A DNA stretch of 64,000 bases from JBPOFM01 sp041391925 (GCA_041391925.1 JAWKNA010000007.1:124001-188000); one strand, 5' to 3'; positions 26,397 through 36,298 are shown, counted from the stretch's first letter. Notes: generated from the sequence alone by a model not told the origin. Made by a program: numbers and translations.

Positions 26397-26858
26397 TCAC
26401 TCAAATAAAAGTTGCATCTTAATATTGCTTCTTTTGTATGGTGAATTTGGTTCTACTGGGATTTCAACAAAGCCATATTTCCGATAGATGTAAATAGCAT
26501 TTTCCAATTTAGTATTAGAGTAAAGCATGAGTCCTTTGAATTTGTGTTCTTTGGCAAAATCAATGCAGTGTAGCATCAATTGTTGTCCAATCTTAAAGCC
26601 TCTATACTTTGGTGAGACTGCCATTTTGGTCAACTCAAATACTCTTTTATCTTTTGTGGGCATCAAAGCAACAGTTCCTACGATGAAGTCTTCTAATTTT
26701 GCAAAGAAAATATGCCCTCCTTTGTTGATGATGTAATGTTCGGGTTTGCTCAAAACTTCTTCATCAAATGGTTCGACATAAAAATGTGTACGGAGCCATT
26801 CAACGTTCAAATCGTAAAAATCCTTGGCATAAGATGTATGGAACCCAATGATTTCCAT
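26397..26858 (-). CDS. GNAT family N-acetyltransferase
   Basis: A 153-residue acetyltransferase. The motif A loop is VSPKYRGFKIGQQLM (about residues 88-102), preceded by the V-G-T-V-A-L strand and followed by the Y-x-K-Y-G-F element. The acceptor cannot be predicted. It is encoded just after the small membrane gene (5-bp gap) and behind hutG, so it may be on the hutG transcript. Confidence 0.85.
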   Translation of the reverse strand: MEIIGFHTSYAKDFYDLNVEWLRTHFYVEPFDEEVLSKPEHYIINKGGHIFFAKLEDFIVGTVALMPTKDKRVFELTKMAVSPKYRGFKIGQQLMLHCIDFAKEHKFKGLMLYSNTKLENAIYIYRKYGFVEIPVEPNSPYKRSNIKMQLLFE

Positions 26859-26863
26859 AAATC

Positions 26864-27154
26864 TTAGTAGGTATCATATCCCATTAAAATTGCTGTGAGC
26901 AATGACAGGAATAAGGTAAGAATGGCAATGGTTCTATTGGTCGTTTTTTTGCTTATAAATCTAAAAACGGTCATAATTGGAATCACACAGCCAATCAAGA
27001 TTATTGGGATGGTGATGAATTCCATAATGGCTATCAGCACAGTATGGTCCCATTTTTTGAGATAGGCATATTGCATAAACAATATATAGCATAGCGCCAA
27101 AGCACTTCCAATCAATAATGAGATGTCTATTTTGGATTGTTTAGTTAGTTTCAT
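26864..27154 (-). CDS. Small membrane protein with three predicted spans (96 aa)
   Basis: Three hydrophobic segments (about residues 11-29, 36-66 and 76-93) with short polar connections and no known motif. It overlaps the end of hutG by 14 bp and precedes the GNAT gene by 5 bp, so the three genes form one minus-strand unit. A link to histidine metabolism is not evident. Confidence 0.65.
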   Translation of the reverse strand: MKLTKQSKIDISLLIGSALALCYILFMQYAYLKKWDHTVLIAIMEFITIPIILIGCVIPIMTVFRFISKKTTNRTIAILTLFLSLLTAILMGYDTY

Positions 27155-28175
27155 TTTTTTGTTGGTTGGCTCTCATAAAATCCGTGATTAAATAGGTAAT
27201 CAATTTTCCGACTTTTACTTCAGTGTCAGGTGTTGGAGCTGCTTCGCAAATATGAAGATAGTGAGCTTTTTCACACTTTCCAAAATGATTGACAAAAGCT
27301 CTTGCTTTCTTCACGCTATAACCACTAGGCGTCATGGCACTGCTTGGAATATTTTTTATGGCATCACAATCTATTTCGATACCAAATGGTTTTTTTGAAA
27401 CAAAATCTGAAGCACGTGACAATTCTGACTTAAAAGTGTTTTCATTTCTGATGGAAATGGCTTCAAATGTATTGTATTTGATGGTCCTAAATTTATCCAA
27501 CCTTTTAAAAATAATATCTGGTGTATAATTTTCATGCAATCCGAAAATAAAATAATTCTTTAAAAAACCTTCGGCATAGGCATAACTGAATCCGTTGCCA
27601 CTATGTCTGCCTTCTTCTGGCCTAAAGTCGGAATGTGCATCAAAATTAACTACGTTAATAGGTTTTTTGAGCGTTAAAGCAGTGCCTTTAATAGTTCCGT
27701 ACGCATTATTGTGTCCTCCACCTATGATAATTGGAATTTTCCCAGCTTTCACAATTTGATGTACCAGATGAGTGACATGCACATCGATTTGTGCTACTTT
27801 CTTACGTGCTTTATTGATATCCTTTTTGCTCGTTTGATTATAAGTTTTCAACTTTTCCATCTCTTTTGAAAAGTCCAAATGTCCTAGGATGAGTACCTTA
27901 TTCGGATTGGTAAAAGCATTACTTTGAATATTTAACAAAACTTTTAGAGTTGCTTCCCAAGCCCTTGCAGTGCCTGTGTTTCCGTAGTTTGCAAACACGC
28001 CAATATCTTCCTTGATACCAAAAACAACGTAGTTAACGTCCAAAGTTGATAACCAATCGTATATATTGTTGAAGTCTGTAGCTAACTGTACATGTTCACC
28101 AAATTTGGATTCATTGGTTCGATTTTTTAAAAGTGATTTTAAATCATCGTTTTTAAAAAGAATAAGTTTATCCAT
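27141..28175 (-). CDS. hutG: Formimidoylglutamase (HutG), arginase family
   Basis: HutG hydrolyses N-formimidoyl-glutamate to glutamate and formamide, the last step of one histidine degradation route. The 344-residue protein has the three ureohydrolase Mn sites: GGGHNNAYG, FDAHSD and EIDCDAI. The hutI gene is on the same strand, beyond an oppositely oriented gene, which supports HutG over agmatinase or arginase. hutH and hutU are not in the window. Confidence 0.88.
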   Translation of the reverse strand: MDKLILFKNDDLKSLLKNRTNESKFGEHVQLATDFNNIYDWLSTLDVNYVVFGIKEDIGVFANYGNTGTARAWEATLKVLLNIQSNAFTNPNKVLILGHLDFSKEMEKLKTYNQTSKKDINKARKKVAQIDVHVTHLVHQIVKAGKIPIIIGGGHNNAYGTIKGTALTLKKPINVVNFDAHSDFRPEEGRHSGNGFSYAYAEGFLKNYFIFGLHENYTPDIIFKRLDKFRTIKYNTFEAISIRNENTFKSELSRASDFVSKKPFGIEIDCDAIKNIPSSAMTPSGYSVKKARAFVNHFGKCEKAHYLHICEAAPTPDTEVKVGKLITYLITDFMRANQQKNETN

Positions 28176-28284
28176 TGAGGAAAATGATTAGTTTATCAAT
28201 CATAAAAGTACATTTAATTACCTCCAACTTCAAAAAAAAAATTATTTAAAAAAAAACCAGTTAAAACTAAAAAGTAAGAAACTT

Positions 28285-29169
28285 ATGGAAAATTCAAATA
28301 ACAGTAAAGGCACAGGTTTAAAAATTGCATTAGGAATCTTATTGGCCTTATTTTTAGGTACAGGATTTTACACTTCTAAACTCTACAACGAGAAGAAAGA
28401 AACGGAAGCTACACTTGTTAAAGAAAAACAACAAGTGATGAACGACTTGAACAACATGGCAAAACAATACGACATTGTTATCGGTGAGAATGAAACCGCC
28501 AACAATGATTTGATTGAAGCCAGAAACCGTATTCAAGGGTTGATGGATTCTCTTCAAGTCTCTCAAAACAGTGTTGCCAGCCTTTGGAACTACAAAAAGA
28601 AATATTTGTCACTTCAGGAGGAAATGAACACATTGTTGACTGAAAACGACAGGTTGAAAATTGAAAATTCCTTATTGGCAACATCATTGGACAGCACCAA
28701 TGTTAAATTGGCTGAGCGTACAATGTTTACTGATTCATTATTGATTCAGAATACAGAAATCTCCAATGTTCTTGAGAATGCTGCAGTGCTTCAAACAGTA
28801 GGCCTTAAAGCTTTTGGTGTCATTGAAAGAAGTTCAGGAAAACTGATTCCGACCGAAAGAGCTAGTAGAAGTGATAAGATTAGAGTGTGTTATACTGTAG
28901 CCAAAAACACTTTGGTAGGTGCAGGTGATAAAGAACTATATGTACAGGTAACCGATGCTAAAGGAAATATTCTTGGCGCAAATGAGCAAGTGACTGTTGG
29001 TGATGAAATGGTAAATTATAGCATCATCAGTAAATTCAACTACGAAAACAGAAGTTTGAATATTTGTGAGTTTGTATCTCCAAGCGGTGATTTTGCCGAA
29101 GGACGTTATACAGTGAATGTGTACAACTCAAAAGAATTGGTTTCAACAACCGAATTCACATTGAAATAA
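28285..29169 (+). CDS. Membrane-anchored coiled-coil protein of unknown function
   Basis: A 294-residue protein with one N-terminal span (about residues 12-28), a coiled coil (about 32-150) and a C-terminal beta-rich domain. The C-terminal part includes IRVCYTVAKNTLVGAGDKEL and ends in a strand-rich TVNVYNSKELVSTTEFTLK. It has no lipobox. The type is common in Flavobacteriia but functionally undefined. It is divergent from hutG and ends at a terminator shared with hutI. Confidence 0.72.
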   Translation: MENSNNSKGTGLKIALGILLALFLGTGFYTSKLYNEKKETEATLVKEKQQVMNDLNNMAKQYDIVIGENETANNDLIEARNRIQGLMDSLQVSQNSVASLWNYKKKYLSLQEEMNTLLTENDRLKIENSLLATSLDSTNVKLAERTMFTDSLLIQNTEISNVLENAAVLQTVGLKAFGVIERSSGKLIPTERASRSDKIRVCYTVAKNTLVGAGDKELYVQVTDAKGNILGANEQVTVGDEMVNYSIISKFNYENRSLNICEFVSPSGDFAEGRYTVNVYNSKELVSTTEFTLK

Positions 29170-29190
29170 TAAACAACTGATATAAAACTA

Positions 29191-29222
29191 AAAACCCGGA
29201 AGTTAATCTTTCGGGTTTTTTT
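29191..29222. terminator. Bidirectional terminator between the coiled-coil gene and hutI
   Basis: A 12-bp stem with one wobble (AAAACCCGGAAG at 29191-29202 with CTTTCGGGTTTT at 29208-29219) and a 5-nt loop, followed by T residues that touch the stop codon of hutI on the other strand. Confidence 0.85.
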
Positions 29223-30459
29223 ATGGAATAACTTGTCCACTGATGATGACTTTATCAATGAGATTATCACCAAATGCATAAGGCAACTGGTTATAATTTG
29301 AGATTTCTTTGGTAATGATCAAATTTGCTTTTTTCCCTCTACAAATACTTCCATATTGGTTGGAAACTCCCATAGCATAAGCTCCATTGATGGTTGCTGC
29401 ATTAATAGCTTCCTCAGGAGTCATTTTCATTTTGATGCACGCAGTACTGACCACAAAATTCATATTGCCACTAGGCGTAGAGCCAGGATTATAATCTGTA
29501 GCCAATGCCAATGGTAAACCAGCATCCATTAGACGACGTGCTGGTGTATAGGGAATGCTCAAAAAATAGGAACAGGAAGGTAGGGCTACTGGCATTGTAT
29601 CCGAATTTTTTAGCGCTTGAATATCTTCTTCCGTGAGTTCTTCCAAGTGGTCTACAGAAAGCGCATTGTATTTTACACCAAGTGCCACACCACCAAAGGC
29701 ATTAAATTGGTTGACATGGATTTTGGGAATAAGTCCGTGCTCGGTTCCTGCTTTTAGCACACGCTCGGTATCTTCCAAAGAAAAATAGCCTTTTTCGCAG
29801 AAGACATCAATATAGTCAGCCAATTGTTCTTTTCTGACTTCAGGAATCAATTCGTCAATTACCAAATCCAAAAAAGCGGAAGGCGAATTTTTATATTCTT
29901 TTGGAATGGCATGGGCTCCCAACAGCGTTGCTTTTATTTTGGCTTTGGATACTTTATTGAGACGTTTGATGACGCGAAGCATCTTGAGTTCGGCATCCAC
30001 CGTCAAACCATAACCTGATTTGATTTCTATGGCTCCAGTACCGAGCTTGATGACATTATTTAACCGCTTTAATGATTGTTCATAAAGCTCATCTTCACTT
30101 GTGTTTTGTAAGGTTTCTGCAGAGTTTAAAATCCCACCGCCACGTTTTGCTATATCTTCATAACTCAATCCGTTGATTCTATCAACAAATTCCTGTGAGC
30201 GGTCACCGGCAAAGACAATGTGTGAATGGGAGTCGCACCACGCTGGCAATACCATTTTTCCTGTGGCATCAATGGTTTCATCAACCTCATAGCCTGGATA
30301 GTCATCCATGCTTCCAAATTCCACGATGGTGTCGTGCTCAATCAATACATAAGCATTTTTTAAGGTTGGAAGAAGTTTCATGTCATTTCCTTTAACAACA
30401 GTAACATTGGATGTTCTTACCTGAAGTAGCTCTTTGATGTTGATGATGAGAATGGACAT
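29221..30459 (-). CDS. hutI: Imidazolonepropionase (HutI)
   Basis: HutI is a cytosolic amidohydrolase that opens 4-imidazolone-5-propanoate to N-formimidoyl-glutamate, the substrate of HutG. The 412-residue protein has the metal motif HSHIVFAGDR, the substrate lysine/His region with GAHAIP, and late ligands in ATDYNPGS. The open frame extends 84 bp further upstream, but MSILIINIKELLQV at 30459 is the natural start for the family. hutG is 1 kb away on the same strand. Confidence 0.92.
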   Translation of the reverse strand: MSILIINIKELLQVRTSNVTVVKGNDMKLLPTLKNAYVLIEHDTIVEFGSMDDYPGYEVDETIDATGKMVLPAWCDSHSHIVFAGDRSQEFVDRINGLSYEDIAKRGGGILNSAETLQNTSEDELYEQSLKRLNNVIKLGTGAIEIKSGYGLTVDAELKMLRVIKRLNKVSKAKIKATLLGAHAIPKEYKNSPSAFLDLVIDELIPEVRKEQLADYIDVFCEKGYFSLEDTERVLKAGTEHGLIPKIHVNQFNAFGGVALGVKYNALSVDHLEELTEEDIQALKNSDTMPVALPSCSYFLSIPYTPARRLMDAGLPLALATDYNPGSTPSGNMNFVVSTACIKMKMTPEEAINAATINGAYAMGVSNQYGSICRGKKANLIITKEISNYNQLPYAFGDNLIDKVIISGQVIP

Positions 30460-30502
30460 ATATCGTGATTGAAGTCTAAATGTAAGGAATTTTGAAAAAT
30501 AG

Positions 30503-31909
30503 TTATTCTTTGATGAATTTGAAAGTGGTATTTGAATTGTCAAATTTGATAAAATACATTCCTGCTTGAAGAGATGAAATATCCAAGGATTGATTGACAG
30601 GCAGCGTTGTATTTAACATTTGTTTCCCCAAGACATCAAAAATTTTAAGGGACAATCTCTCAGTAAAACCATTAAAATTTAGTATCTGAGTTGCTGGATT
30701 TGGAAATATTGAAATTTCTTCCAATGAATTTTCATTGATAGATAAAGTCACGAGCTGATTGTTGAATACATTGACTTTGTCATCAGCATAGGCAATGGAA
30801 GCTATATCCAAATCACCGTCATTTTCAAAATCAGCGAAGGTAAAGGTATAGGCTTGTCGTTGTGTGGCATCGATAACGACCTCTGGTTCAAAGCCGCCCA
30901 CGCCATTACTTTTATACCACACAATATCATTTCCATTACCAGAAGTGGCGCTTGAGAGTACAAAATCAGGAAAACCATCATTGTCCAAATCCTGTAAGTC
31001 CAGACATGCAGGATTGGCAATACTAGTGGTTAAAGCAGTTTCGGTATAGGTGGCAGTGCCTGGTGTTACTTCATTTCGTTTGAAATAGGAAGGAACACCG
31101 TTTAAATCCGTTACCAAAATATCGCGGCTGTTATCCCCATCAATATCTTCGGCCATTACACTAAAAATATAATCTTTCGTATTGAGCGAAACCACGTTAG
31201 TATCTGCTGTAAAAATGCCATTCCCGTCATTATAAAACACTTCAATTCTACAATCGTTGGGAGTTCCAAAATTGACTGCATTGGCAATGACACTGTCAAT
31301 ATCACCATCACCATCAATGTCGTCCATTGCAAAGGCCCCAGGAAATGGAATGGTATTATTGATGATGTTCTTTGTTCCAAAGTTGCCCAAACCATCATTG
31401 GCAAACCAGATGACTTCGTTACCATCATAAGCAGATACACAGACATCCAAAGTCGTATTATTATCAATGGTTCGCACATACACCTGACTAGGTCCAACAA
31501 TGGTGGATGAGATGATTTGTTCTGTACCAAAATTTCCAAATCCATCATTTTGGAACCAAACCAATTTGCCATCATTATAGGATGTAGAAACTATATCATT
31601 GAATCCATCATTATTGAGGTCTGCCAACGCCACACCACCAGCATTATTCAAGGTTGCCAATGCTGGAAGTTGCAACACAAAATTTCCTGAACCATCATTT
31701 TTTAACCAATACACCGAATTTCCAAGGGTGGTACTCACCACCAAATCGACATAGGCATCATCATCCACCAGACCAGACGTGATGTTGTAAGGTGCATTCC
31801 CACCAGGCTGTGGGAGTGCAATAGATTGGGTTTTATTGAATGTGGTTTGAGATTGCAATGCAATCACAAAAAAGCAACAGAAGACACTATGTAATAAACG
31901 TAATTTCAT
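30503..31909 (-). CDS. FG-GAP/VCBS repeat protein with T9SS type A sorting domain
   Basis: A 468-residue secreted protein. Signal peptide MKLRLLHSVFCCFFVIALQS is followed by about six FG-GAP/VCBS repeats, each with an Asp-rich D-x-D-x-D-G-type calcium loop (DDIDGDGDID, DLDNDGFPDF, DFENDGDLDI). The last about 75 residues form a type IX secretion sorting domain (SIFPNPATQ to KFIKE). Repeats of this type build a beta-propeller that binds Ca and ligands. It is a tandem paralogue of the next gene. The frame continues upstream through a terminator, so ATG 31909 is chosen. Confidence 0.86.
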   Translation of the reverse strand: MKLRLLHSVFCCFFVIALQSQTTFNKTQSIALPQPGGNAPYNITSGLVDDDAYVDLVVSTTLGNSVYWLKNDGSGNFVLQLPALATLNNAGGVALADLNNDGFNDIVSTSYNDGKLVWFQNDGFGNFGTEQIISSTIVGPSQVYVRTIDNNTTLDVCVSAYDGNEVIWFANDGLGNFGTKNIINNTIPFPGAFAMDDIDGDGDIDSVIANAVNFGTPNDCRIEVFYNDGNGIFTADTNVVSLNTKDYIFSVMAEDIDGDNSRDILVTDLNGVPSYFKRNEVTPGTATYTETALTTSIANPACLDLQDLDNDGFPDFVLSSATSGNGNDIVWYKSNGVGGFEPEVVIDATQRQAYTFTFADFENDGDLDIASIAYADDKVNVFNNQLVTLSINENSLEEISIFPNPATQILNFNGFTERLSLKIFDVLGKQMLNTTLPVNQSLDISSLQAGMYFIKFDNSNTTFKFIKE

Positions 31910-31935
31910 ACTTGAACGTAAATAATTGAAACAAA

Positions 31936-31972
31936 AAAAAGCAAGTGGAGGATAATCAGCCACTTGCTTTTT
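31936..31972 (-). terminator. Terminator between the two FG-GAP genes
   Basis: A 13-bp stem (arms 31936-31948 and 31960-31972, GCAAGTGG core) with an 11-nt loop and A/T runs at both ends. It lies just after the stop of the 31989-33404 gene on the minus strand. Confidence 0.8.
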
Positions 31973-31988
31973 GTAGTTACTTCATAGA

Positions 31989-33404
31989 TTATTGTTTGAT
32001 GAACTTAAAGGTTGAATCTACATCTTCAATCTTAAGGATATACATTCCGCTGTCTAAGCCTGAGACATCCAAGGATGTATCAAAGCCTATCGAAACATTC
32101 ATCACCTTCTTTCCTAAACTATCATATACTGATGCTGAATGGACTTTCTGTATGTTTTTAAAGTTAAGAAAATGATCTGTTGGATTGGGATAAATGCTTA
32201 TGTCATTGATTGATGCCTCTGATACACTCAGCACAATTAATTGGTTTTCTATATAATCGATAGTATCACTGAAGTTTCCTACAGCAGCGATATCCTTGTC
32301 CATGTCGCCATCAAAATCTTCGACCACAATATCCCACATTTGATGATTGTTGTTTGCAATGAATACTTCAGTTGCACTTGGGCTAGCATTGGCTGCTCCC
32401 TTAAAATAAATAATGGCATCATCGTTTGATCCTCCATCAGTAACAATGACATCATTAAGAGTGTCATTGTCCAAATCAACTACAAATGCAGTTCCTGGTC
32501 TGGTAATGATTGTATTGTTCTGTATGACATTCTCAACAGAAGGGCCATTCTTGGTTTTATTGTACCAAGAGACAATACCAGATACATTATCTACTTTGAC
32601 CACATTGACTGTACCATCATTATTTACATCACCGACAAGGATATTTTGAATATAGGTACTGCCAGCATCCACAGAAACTGCATCCTTTATCCAAGATACG
32701 GTCATCGTACCACTTTCGACATATTGATTGTAAAAAATTTCAATAGTTTGTGTATTTACAAAAGCTACTACGGCATCTAAATCGCCATCACCGTCAAAAT
32801 CTGCCAAGTCAATATTATACGGACCGTCAGTGGTTCCATTTTCTATATCCACTCCTGGCGTAAAATTTCCAGCACCATCGCCGGCATACCATACGGTTTT
32901 ATTATCAGTGTAGGACATGGTGGCTAAATCAATGTTGCCGTCATTATTAATATCACCTGCAACGACTTGACCTGGAGCGGCAAGAGTACCATCAACAACA
33001 ACTTCGGCACCAAAGCCACCCGTGCCGTCACTTAAAAAATAAACCAATTTATCTTGATTTACAGAAGTCGCAACGATATCTAGCCCGAATTGACCATCGA
33101 TATTGGCAACGGTCAGTCCATCTACCCATTGAATGGTAGATGAAACAGTCGTTTCGATGGTGAAATTTCCCATACCATCATTTTTATACCATTTAATATA
33201 ATCTTGGTTAGGCACATTATCGTTATAATCATAAGTCGCCATAACGATATCGATGTCACCATCACCGTCAAGGTCACCTGAAGCGATTTCGTAAGGTTCA
33301 TTTCCGGTATTTGGGTCAATAGTCTGAACAGTGGCAAAAGGTTGAGCAAAACACAAACTTCCTATACAGAAAAAAAATAATAAAATGAGTAAATGTCTAT
33401 CCAT
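31989..33404 (-). CDS. FG-GAP/VCBS repeat protein with T9SS type A sorting domain (paralogue)
   Basis: A 471-residue secreted protein with a signal peptide ending near CFAQP. About six FG-GAP/VCBS repeats carry acidic calcium loops (DLDGDGDIDI, DFDGDGDLDA, DLDNDTLNDV, DFDGDMDKDI). The C-terminal 75 residues are a T9SS sorting domain (ISIYPNPTD to TFKFIKQ). It is in tandem with the 30503-31909 gene, from which it is separated by a terminator, so the pair arose by duplication and may now be expressed separately. Such proteins are exported to the cell surface. Confidence 0.86.
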   Translation of the reverse strand: MDRHLLILLFFFCIGSLCFAQPFATVQTIDPNTGNEPYEIASGDLDGDGDIDIVMATYDYNDNVPNQDYIKWYKNDGMGNFTIETTVSSTIQWVDGLTVANIDGQFGLDIVATSVNQDKLVYFLSDGTGGFGAEVVVDGTLAAPGQVVAGDINNDGNIDLATMSYTDNKTVWYAGDGAGNFTPGVDIENGTTDGPYNIDLADFDGDGDLDAVVAFVNTQTIEIFYNQYVESGTMTVSWIKDAVSVDAGSTYIQNILVGDVNNDGTVNVVKVDNVSGIVSWYNKTKNGPSVENVIQNNTIITRPGTAFVVDLDNDTLNDVIVTDGGSNDDAIIYFKGAANASPSATEVFIANNNHQMWDIVVEDFDGDMDKDIAAVGNFSDTIDYIENQLIVLSVSEASINDISIYPNPTDHFLNFKNIQKVHSASVYDSLGKKVMNVSIGFDTSLDVSGLDSGMYILKIEDVDSTFKFIKQ

Positions 33405-33457
33405 GAAAATAGGTTTTAGTATATACGCTAATATATTGATTTATTTTGATTTATAAT

Positions 33458-34855
33458 TTATTTGAGCCCACCAACCATATCTTCAGGTTTTACCCAAGCA
33501 TCATAATCTTCTGCGGTTACATACCCCAAATTAACGGCCTCTTCTTTTAAGGTAGTACCGTTTTTGTGGGCTGTGTTTGCTATCTCTGCTGCTTTGTAAT
33601 AACCAATTTTGGTATTTAAGGCAGTTACCAGCATCAAGGAATTGTTCAAAAGTTGTTTGATAACTTCCTTGTTCGGTTCGATGCCCTGTGCGCAATGTTC
33701 GTCAAAACTCAAGCAGGCATCACCTAAAAGTTGAGCAGATTCCAAGACATTGGCGGCCATCATAGGTTTAAAGACATTCAGTTCATAATGGCCTTGTGCA
33801 CCTCCCACGGCTACAGCCACATCATTCCCCATCACTTGTGCACAGACCATGGTCAATGCTTCACATTGGGTTGGATTGACTTTTCCTGGCATAATGGAAC
33901 TACCTGGCTCATTGGCTGGGATGATGATTTCACCAATACCACTCCTAGGACCCGATGCCATCATTCGGATATCGTTGGCTATTTTATTCAAACTGACTGC
34001 CAATTGTTTCAGCGCTCCATGCGTTTCTACCAAGGCATCATGTGCTGCCAAGGCCTCAAACTTGTTTGGTGCAGTGACGAATGGCAATTCTGTAAATTTG
34101 GCTATGTATTCAGCCACGCGTTTTGAGTAGCCTTTGGGCGTGTTTAAACCAGTACCTACTGCCGTTCCGCCCAATGCCAATTCGCTTAAATGTGGCAAGG
34201 TGTTTTGAAGGGCTTTGATGCCATGGTCCAATTGTGCTACATATCCAGAGATTTCCTGTCCTAATGTCAATGGGGTGGCATCCATTAAATGGGTACGACC
34301 TATTTTGACGACGTTCTTGTACTCGTTTGCTTTTTTATGGAGTGTATTCCGTAATTGAATGACTCCATGCATAGTATGCTCCACCACCTTTTTGTAGATG
34401 GCAATGTGCATTCCGGTAGGGAAGGTGTCGTTAGACGATTGTGACTTGTTGACATCATCATTCGCTTTAATGACAGCGTCATCTTTGCCAATTTTTTTGC
34501 CTGCCAATTGCTGGGCTCGGTTGGCAATGACTTCGTTAACGTTCATGTTGCTTTGCGTTCCAGAACCTGTTTGCCAAATGACCAAAGGAAACTGGTCATC
34601 GTGCTTGCCTGCTAGGATTTCGTCACAGACCTGACCAATTAAATCGCGCTTTTCGATAGGAAGTACTCCCAATTCGCAATTGGTAAACGCAGCTGCTTTT
34701 TTTAAGTAAGCAAAGCCATAAACAATCTCCAGAGGCATGGAAGCTGCTGGACCAATTTTAAAATTATTGCGGGAACGCTCTGTCTGTGCGCCCCAAAGTT
34801 TGTCCGCAGGCACTTGCACTTCGCCCATGGTATCTTTTTCTACTCTGTAATCCAT
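33458..34855 (-). CDS. fumC: Class II fumarate hydratase
   Basis: FumC converts fumarate to malate in the TCA cycle without an iron-sulfur cluster. The 465-residue protein shows the family signature GSSIMPGKVNP, the conserved SSNDTFPT and GRTHLMDATP segments, and normal length. The start MDYRVEKDTMGEVQVP at 34855 is preferred over the ATG 9 bp upstream. It has its own promoter. Confidence 0.94.
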   Translation of the reverse strand: MDYRVEKDTMGEVQVPADKLWGAQTERSRNNFKIGPAASMPLEIVYGFAYLKKAAAFTNCELGVLPIEKRDLIGQVCDEILAGKHDDQFPLVIWQTGSGTQSNMNVNEVIANRAQQLAGKKIGKDDAVIKANDDVNKSQSSNDTFPTGMHIAIYKKVVEHTMHGVIQLRNTLHKKANEYKNVVKIGRTHLMDATPLTLGQEISGYVAQLDHGIKALQNTLPHLSELALGGTAVGTGLNTPKGYSKRVAEYIAKFTELPFVTAPNKFEALAAHDALVETHGALKQLAVSLNKIANDIRMMASGPRSGIGEIIIPANEPGSSIMPGKVNPTQCEALTMVCAQVMGNDVAVAVGGAQGHYELNVFKPMMAANVLESAQLLGDACLSFDEHCAQGIEPNKEVIKQLLNNSLMLVTALNTKIGYYKAAEIANTAHKNGTTLKEEAVNLGYVTAEDYDAWVKPEDMVGGLK

Positions 34856-34880
34856 AAAATTCAAATAATTAATAGACTCA

Positions 34881-34913
34881 CAAAGTTAGGGTTTTTGGGG
34901 AGAAGAAATTCAA
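34881..34913 (-). promoter_or_regulatory. Promoter of fumC
   Basis: Minus-strand TAACTTTG (34881-34888) fits TAnnTTTG, with TTTG-type -33 element (34911-34913) 22 bp upstream. It would give a leader of about 20 nt. Confidence 0.5.
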
Positions 34914-34984
34914 ATTTATCGGCATTCATTTGTTTAAAAGATGAAACATTAGTGTCAGATGTACCTTAAATTAAAATTTAAGTT

Positions 34985-34992
34985 TAGATTTG
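34985..34992 (+). promoter_or_regulatory. Candidate -7 element ahead of the T9SS protein gene
   Basis: TAGATTTG matches TAnnTTTG, about 80 bp before the ATG at 35072. No clear -33 TTG is seen. Confidence 0.4.
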
Positions 34993-35071
34993 TCATTAGT
35001 TTTAAATCATCTCACTTGTTTAAACGTATGGGAATGATTGAAATAGCAACCAACCAAACCACAACGATTAT

Positions 35072-35797
35072 ATGAAACCAACTTACTTTTGTAGTATCGT
35101 CCTATTATGTCTTTTTAACCATCTTGCAGCGCAGTCCGTGTGTCAGGAGCAATTGGTCTTCAACAGCCCCATAACTGGTACTACCATTGGGCAATCAATT
35201 TTTATGTCTGGCTGCGAAGGTTATTTTGAATCTATCGAACTGAGTAGAGTGGACATCAATGACGACCTCACTGCGGACCTTATCATTTATAACGGTCAAA
35301 CGTCAATTGGAGAACCTAGATATACTCAAACGGTGACCATCCCACAAGGGACAGGTACTTTTACCATAACATTAGCGGGTGGCACAGGAGACCTTTCCTT
35401 TTTTGAAGATAGTCAGTACACCTTCATGCTATCGCATCCTGATTTACAGTTGCAAGGCGCCATCGACGTCGATCTGTATACTGAAGGGCAGCTGTTTGTG
35501 GAAGTGGGGTTTGTCAATGCGGATGATTTATGGTTCAAACTTAACGTTGTTCCGACTTTGGGAGTGGACAGCATCCATCACAATGACGTTATTCTTTACC
35601 CAAACCCTGCACATTCCAACCTACAACTATCTGGCTTGGAGGCACCACAAAACTTTGCCATCTATACCATTTTGGGAGTGCAAGTGATGCAAGGAATAGC
35701 CCAAGAGGACCAAGCCATTGATGTCAACCAATTGGCCAATGGTCTTTATATTTTTAAATTGGATGACAAAAAAACTTTTCGGTTTTTGAAACATTAA
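35072..35797 (+). CDS. Small secreted protein with T9SS type A sorting domain
   Basis: A 241-residue secreted protein. A signal peptide ending near HLAAQ is followed by a beta-rich domain of about 145 residues containing two Cys, and then a T9SS sorting domain (about residues 170-241, VILYPNPAHSN to FRFLKH). The passenger domain is not recognised. It is not contiguous with the FG-GAP genes; fumC separates them. Confidence 0.8.
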   Translation: MKPTYFCSIVLLCLFNHLAAQSVCQEQLVFNSPITGTTIGQSIFMSGCEGYFESIELSRVDINDDLTADLIIYNGQTSIGEPRYTQTVTIPQGTGTFTITLAGGTGDLSFFEDSQYTFMLSHPDLQLQGAIDVDLYTEGQLFVEVGFVNADDLWFKLNVVPTLGVDSIHHNDVILYPNPAHSNLQLSGLEAPQNFAIYTILGVQVMQGIAQEDQAIDVNQLANGLYIFKLDDKKTFRFLKH

Positions 35798-35824
35798 CCC
35801 TTCTTTTTTTTAAGTGTTAAAGAC

Positions 35825-36298
35825 GTGTCGCAAGAATTGACCACCAAAGAACGAAAAAAGGCATTTGATACCATTTTCAATCAAAAGATTGTTCCTTTTT
35901 TGGAAAGCGAAGGTTTTGTCCGACCCTCAAAAACCCGCAAGCGCGTATTTAAACCCTTTGAGAAAGGCCTTTCGGTAGGCATCTATTTTGAGTTTAAAAA
36001 TTTTGGTTCGGGATTTTATGACATCAGTATTGCCTATTATGATGACGAGTTAGGCGATGAAGACAGCGGAAACTATCTCGCCATTGCACTCATGAGAAAG
36101 CCTGCCATCAAAGCCAGAAATCTTGAAGAACTACAGGCCAATACCGATGCATGGATAGAAGACATGAAGCTAAAAATCATTCCTTTTATTAACGAACACA
36201 GTAACCATAAGGCCATTTTAAACTCAGATGGATTTTATTTCTCAAAGCATAACGAACAACAATGCAAAGAGTTGCTACAAAGAAAATCCATCGGTTGA
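35825..36298 (+). CDS. DUF4304-like protein of unknown function
   Basis: A 157-residue cytosolic protein. The pattern of an N-terminal helix (FNQKIVPFLESEGF), a basic turn (RPSKTRKRVFKPFEKG) and beta strands with SVGIYFEFKNFG resembles DUF4304 proteins. Translation appears to start at GTG 35825, because no in-frame ATG precedes the conserved region. It is 27 bp after the T9SS gene and ends in a strong terminator. Confidence 0.6.
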   Translation: MSQELTTKERKKAFDTIFNQKIVPFLESEGFVRPSKTRKRVFKPFEKGLSVGIYFEFKNFGSGFYDISIAYYDDELGDEDSGNYLAIALMRKPAIKARNLEELQANTDAWIEDMKLKIIPFINEHSNHKAILNSDGFYFSKHNEQQCKELLQRKSIG

